A stretch of DNA of 6,249 bases, taken from the NCBI GenBank assembly GCA_030040815.1, contig JASHSZ010000108.1, positions 1 through 6,249 of the forward strand, in the 5' to 3' direction. Origin of the DNA: Streptosporangiaceae bacterium. Lineage in GTDB: Bacteria; Actinomycetota; Actinomycetes; Streptosporangiales; Streptosporangiaceae. Made by a program: the position numbers and the translations under genes. The notes under the pieces are model-generated. The model saw only the letters and a program-made list of their open reading frames with translations. It searched no databases and was not told the origin of the DNA. Of this stretch, positions 5,830-6,249 are shown one piece after another (position 1 is the first letter of the stretch; every line of letters starts with the position of its first letter).

Positions 5830-5897
5830 GGACGCGCTGGCCGCGCAACCGCGATCGGGCTGCCGGGTGGGGTAACCGCGGCTGGCCGCTCTCGCGC

Positions 5898-6024
5898 ACG
5901 TGCTGCCTCCCATCCGGACTTTTACCGTCGGTCCCGGAATCCCACCGGGTCAGCCAGCCGATGGACTCGGCCGGGTCGCGGACTGTCACCGCCGGTTCGG
6001 AGTTTCACCGACCCCGGAGCACGT
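5898..6024 (-). ncRNA. FMN riboswitch (RFN element)
   Basis: The aptamer binds FMN and normally turns down riboflavin genes. In the minus-strand transcript the closing stem P1 is perfect over 7 bp: ACGUGCU (6024-6018) with AGCACGU (5904-5898). The conserved core is plain: GGGGUCGGUGAAACUCCG, ACCGGCGGUGACAGUCCGCG, then the variable hairpin GCCGA-GUCCA-UCGGC (5971-5957), then GGUGGGAUUCCGGGACCGAC and GGUAAAAGUCCGGAUGGGAG. All these match the RFN consensus order. It ends 120 bases before the ribE start and controls ribE-ribBA-ribH in the same direction. A hairpin over the ribE ribosome-binding site is the likely output. Confidence 0.96.
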
Positions 6025-6038
6025 TAACTGCCAGAACC

Positions 6039-6068
6039 AGTGTGCCATGCCGGGTATTCCGCGGCGAA
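6039..6068 (-). promoter_or_regulatory. weak candidate promoter for the rib operon
   Basis: On the minus strand TTCGCC (6068-6063) and CACACT (6044-6039) are 18 bases apart. Transcription would start around 6032, a few bases before the riboswitch P1 stem. The geometry fits, but both hexamers are poor matches to the consensus and the upstream box overlaps a GC hairpin. A promoter must lie in this 70-base gap unless the operon is read through from the permease gene. Confidence 0.25.
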
Positions 6069-6076
6069 CCCCGCGG
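6059..6076 (-). terminator. possible terminator of the ABC permease gene
   Basis: CCGCGG-GGUUCG-CCGCGG forms a 6-bp perfect GC stem with a 6-base loop in the minus-strand transcript. It lies 20 bases beyond the permease stop codon and before the riboswitch. No U-tract follows. It would separate the sugar-transport transcript from the riboflavin transcript, but the same symmetry could serve as a DNA site. Confidence 0.35.
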
Positions 6077-6096
6077 TGCCGAACATCCGGCCACGG

Positions 6097-6249
6097 TCAC
6101 CCTAGGCGCGGCGCACCTCGGCGCGACAGCACGTCGACGGTCGCCGCCGCGAGCAGCACCCCGGCGACCGCGACGTCTATCCACTGGGTCTGCACGCCCA
6201 GCAGGTAGAGGCCGTTGTAGATGGCACCGATGATGAGGCCGCCCAGCAC
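6097..6249 (-). CDS. sugar-type ABC transporter permease, C-terminal fragment
   Basis: Only the last 50 residues are in the window; the start lies beyond the right edge. The sequence reads VLGGLIIGAIYNGLYLLGVQ, then a short loop, TQWIDVA, then VAGVLLAAATVDVLSRR and a short basic tail before TGA. Two hydrophobic helices, the GLIIGAIYNGLYLLGV pattern and the DVLSRR end are typical of BPD_transp_2 permeases of the XylH/RbsC/MmsB sugar importers. These integral membrane proteins pair with a periplasmic-type binding lipoprotein and an ATPase. The specific sugar cannot be told from this fragment. It reads in the same direction as the rib operon but is separated from it by a hairpin and the FMN riboswitch, so it is probably a separate unit. 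Confidence 0.8.
   Translation of the reverse strand: MLGGLIIGAIYNGLYLLGVQTQWIDVAVAGVLLAAATVDVLSRRGAPRLG

Noticed and set aside
1..6249. Search for CRISPR arrays, tRNAs, rRNA, insertion sequences and phage genes
   Set aside because: No spaced direct repeats, cloverleaf signatures, transposase motifs or terminal inverted repeats were seen by eye; short or diverged elements could be missed without a computed search.

Overview
The window is high-GC, densely coding DNA of actinobacterial character. It has several GTG starts, a TIGR03618-type F420-dependent PPOX protein, a small actinobacterial protein resembling DUF6918, and a riboflavin operon of actinobacterial type. I cannot name the genus from sequence alone.

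Layout from left to right. Positions 1-352 hold no gene I recognise. A small minus-strand gene (353-733) encodes a protein with an IADGYHR motif recalling ParB/sulfiredoxin-fold proteins. It is divergent from a plus-strand MOSC-domain gene (842-1414). A plus-strand conserved hypothetical gene (1580-2026) follows, converging on a minus-strand F420-dependent PPOX oxidoreductase gene (2053-2493). Positions 2500-3345 form a decay island on the plus strand: a frameshifted, N-terminally truncated vapC toxin remnant overlaps the start of a GNAT acetyltransferase pseudogene that carries a large internal deletion, an in-frame stop and a second frameshift.

The right half is the riboflavin operon, read on the minus strand from right to left: FMN riboswitch (5898-6024), ribE (riboflavin synthase), ribBA (DHBP synthase/GTP cyclohydrolase II) and ribH (lumazine synthase). 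The ribE-ribBA junction overlaps by three bases, and 7 bases separate ribBA from ribH, so translational coupling is likely. Just after ribH lies a long GC-rich hairpin (3338-3387) whose G-U pairs make it stable only in the minus-strand transcript; I read it as the operon terminator. It sits inside the 3' end of the dead GNAT gene. A second hairpin in the ribE leader overlaps the start of its Shine-Dalgarno sequence and is a candidate expression platform for the riboswitch. ribD is not in the window. Upstream of the riboswitch is the C-terminal end of a sugar-type ABC transporter permease, cut by the window edge.

Together RibBA, RibH and RibE cover entry from GTP and ribulose 5-phosphate and the last two steps to riboflavin; the deaminase/reductase and phosphatase steps must be encoded elsewhere. 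No clearly new system is visible. The points most worth following up are the strand-specific terminator, the riboswitch platform, the decaying vapC/GNAT island and the uncharacterised IADGYHR protein.
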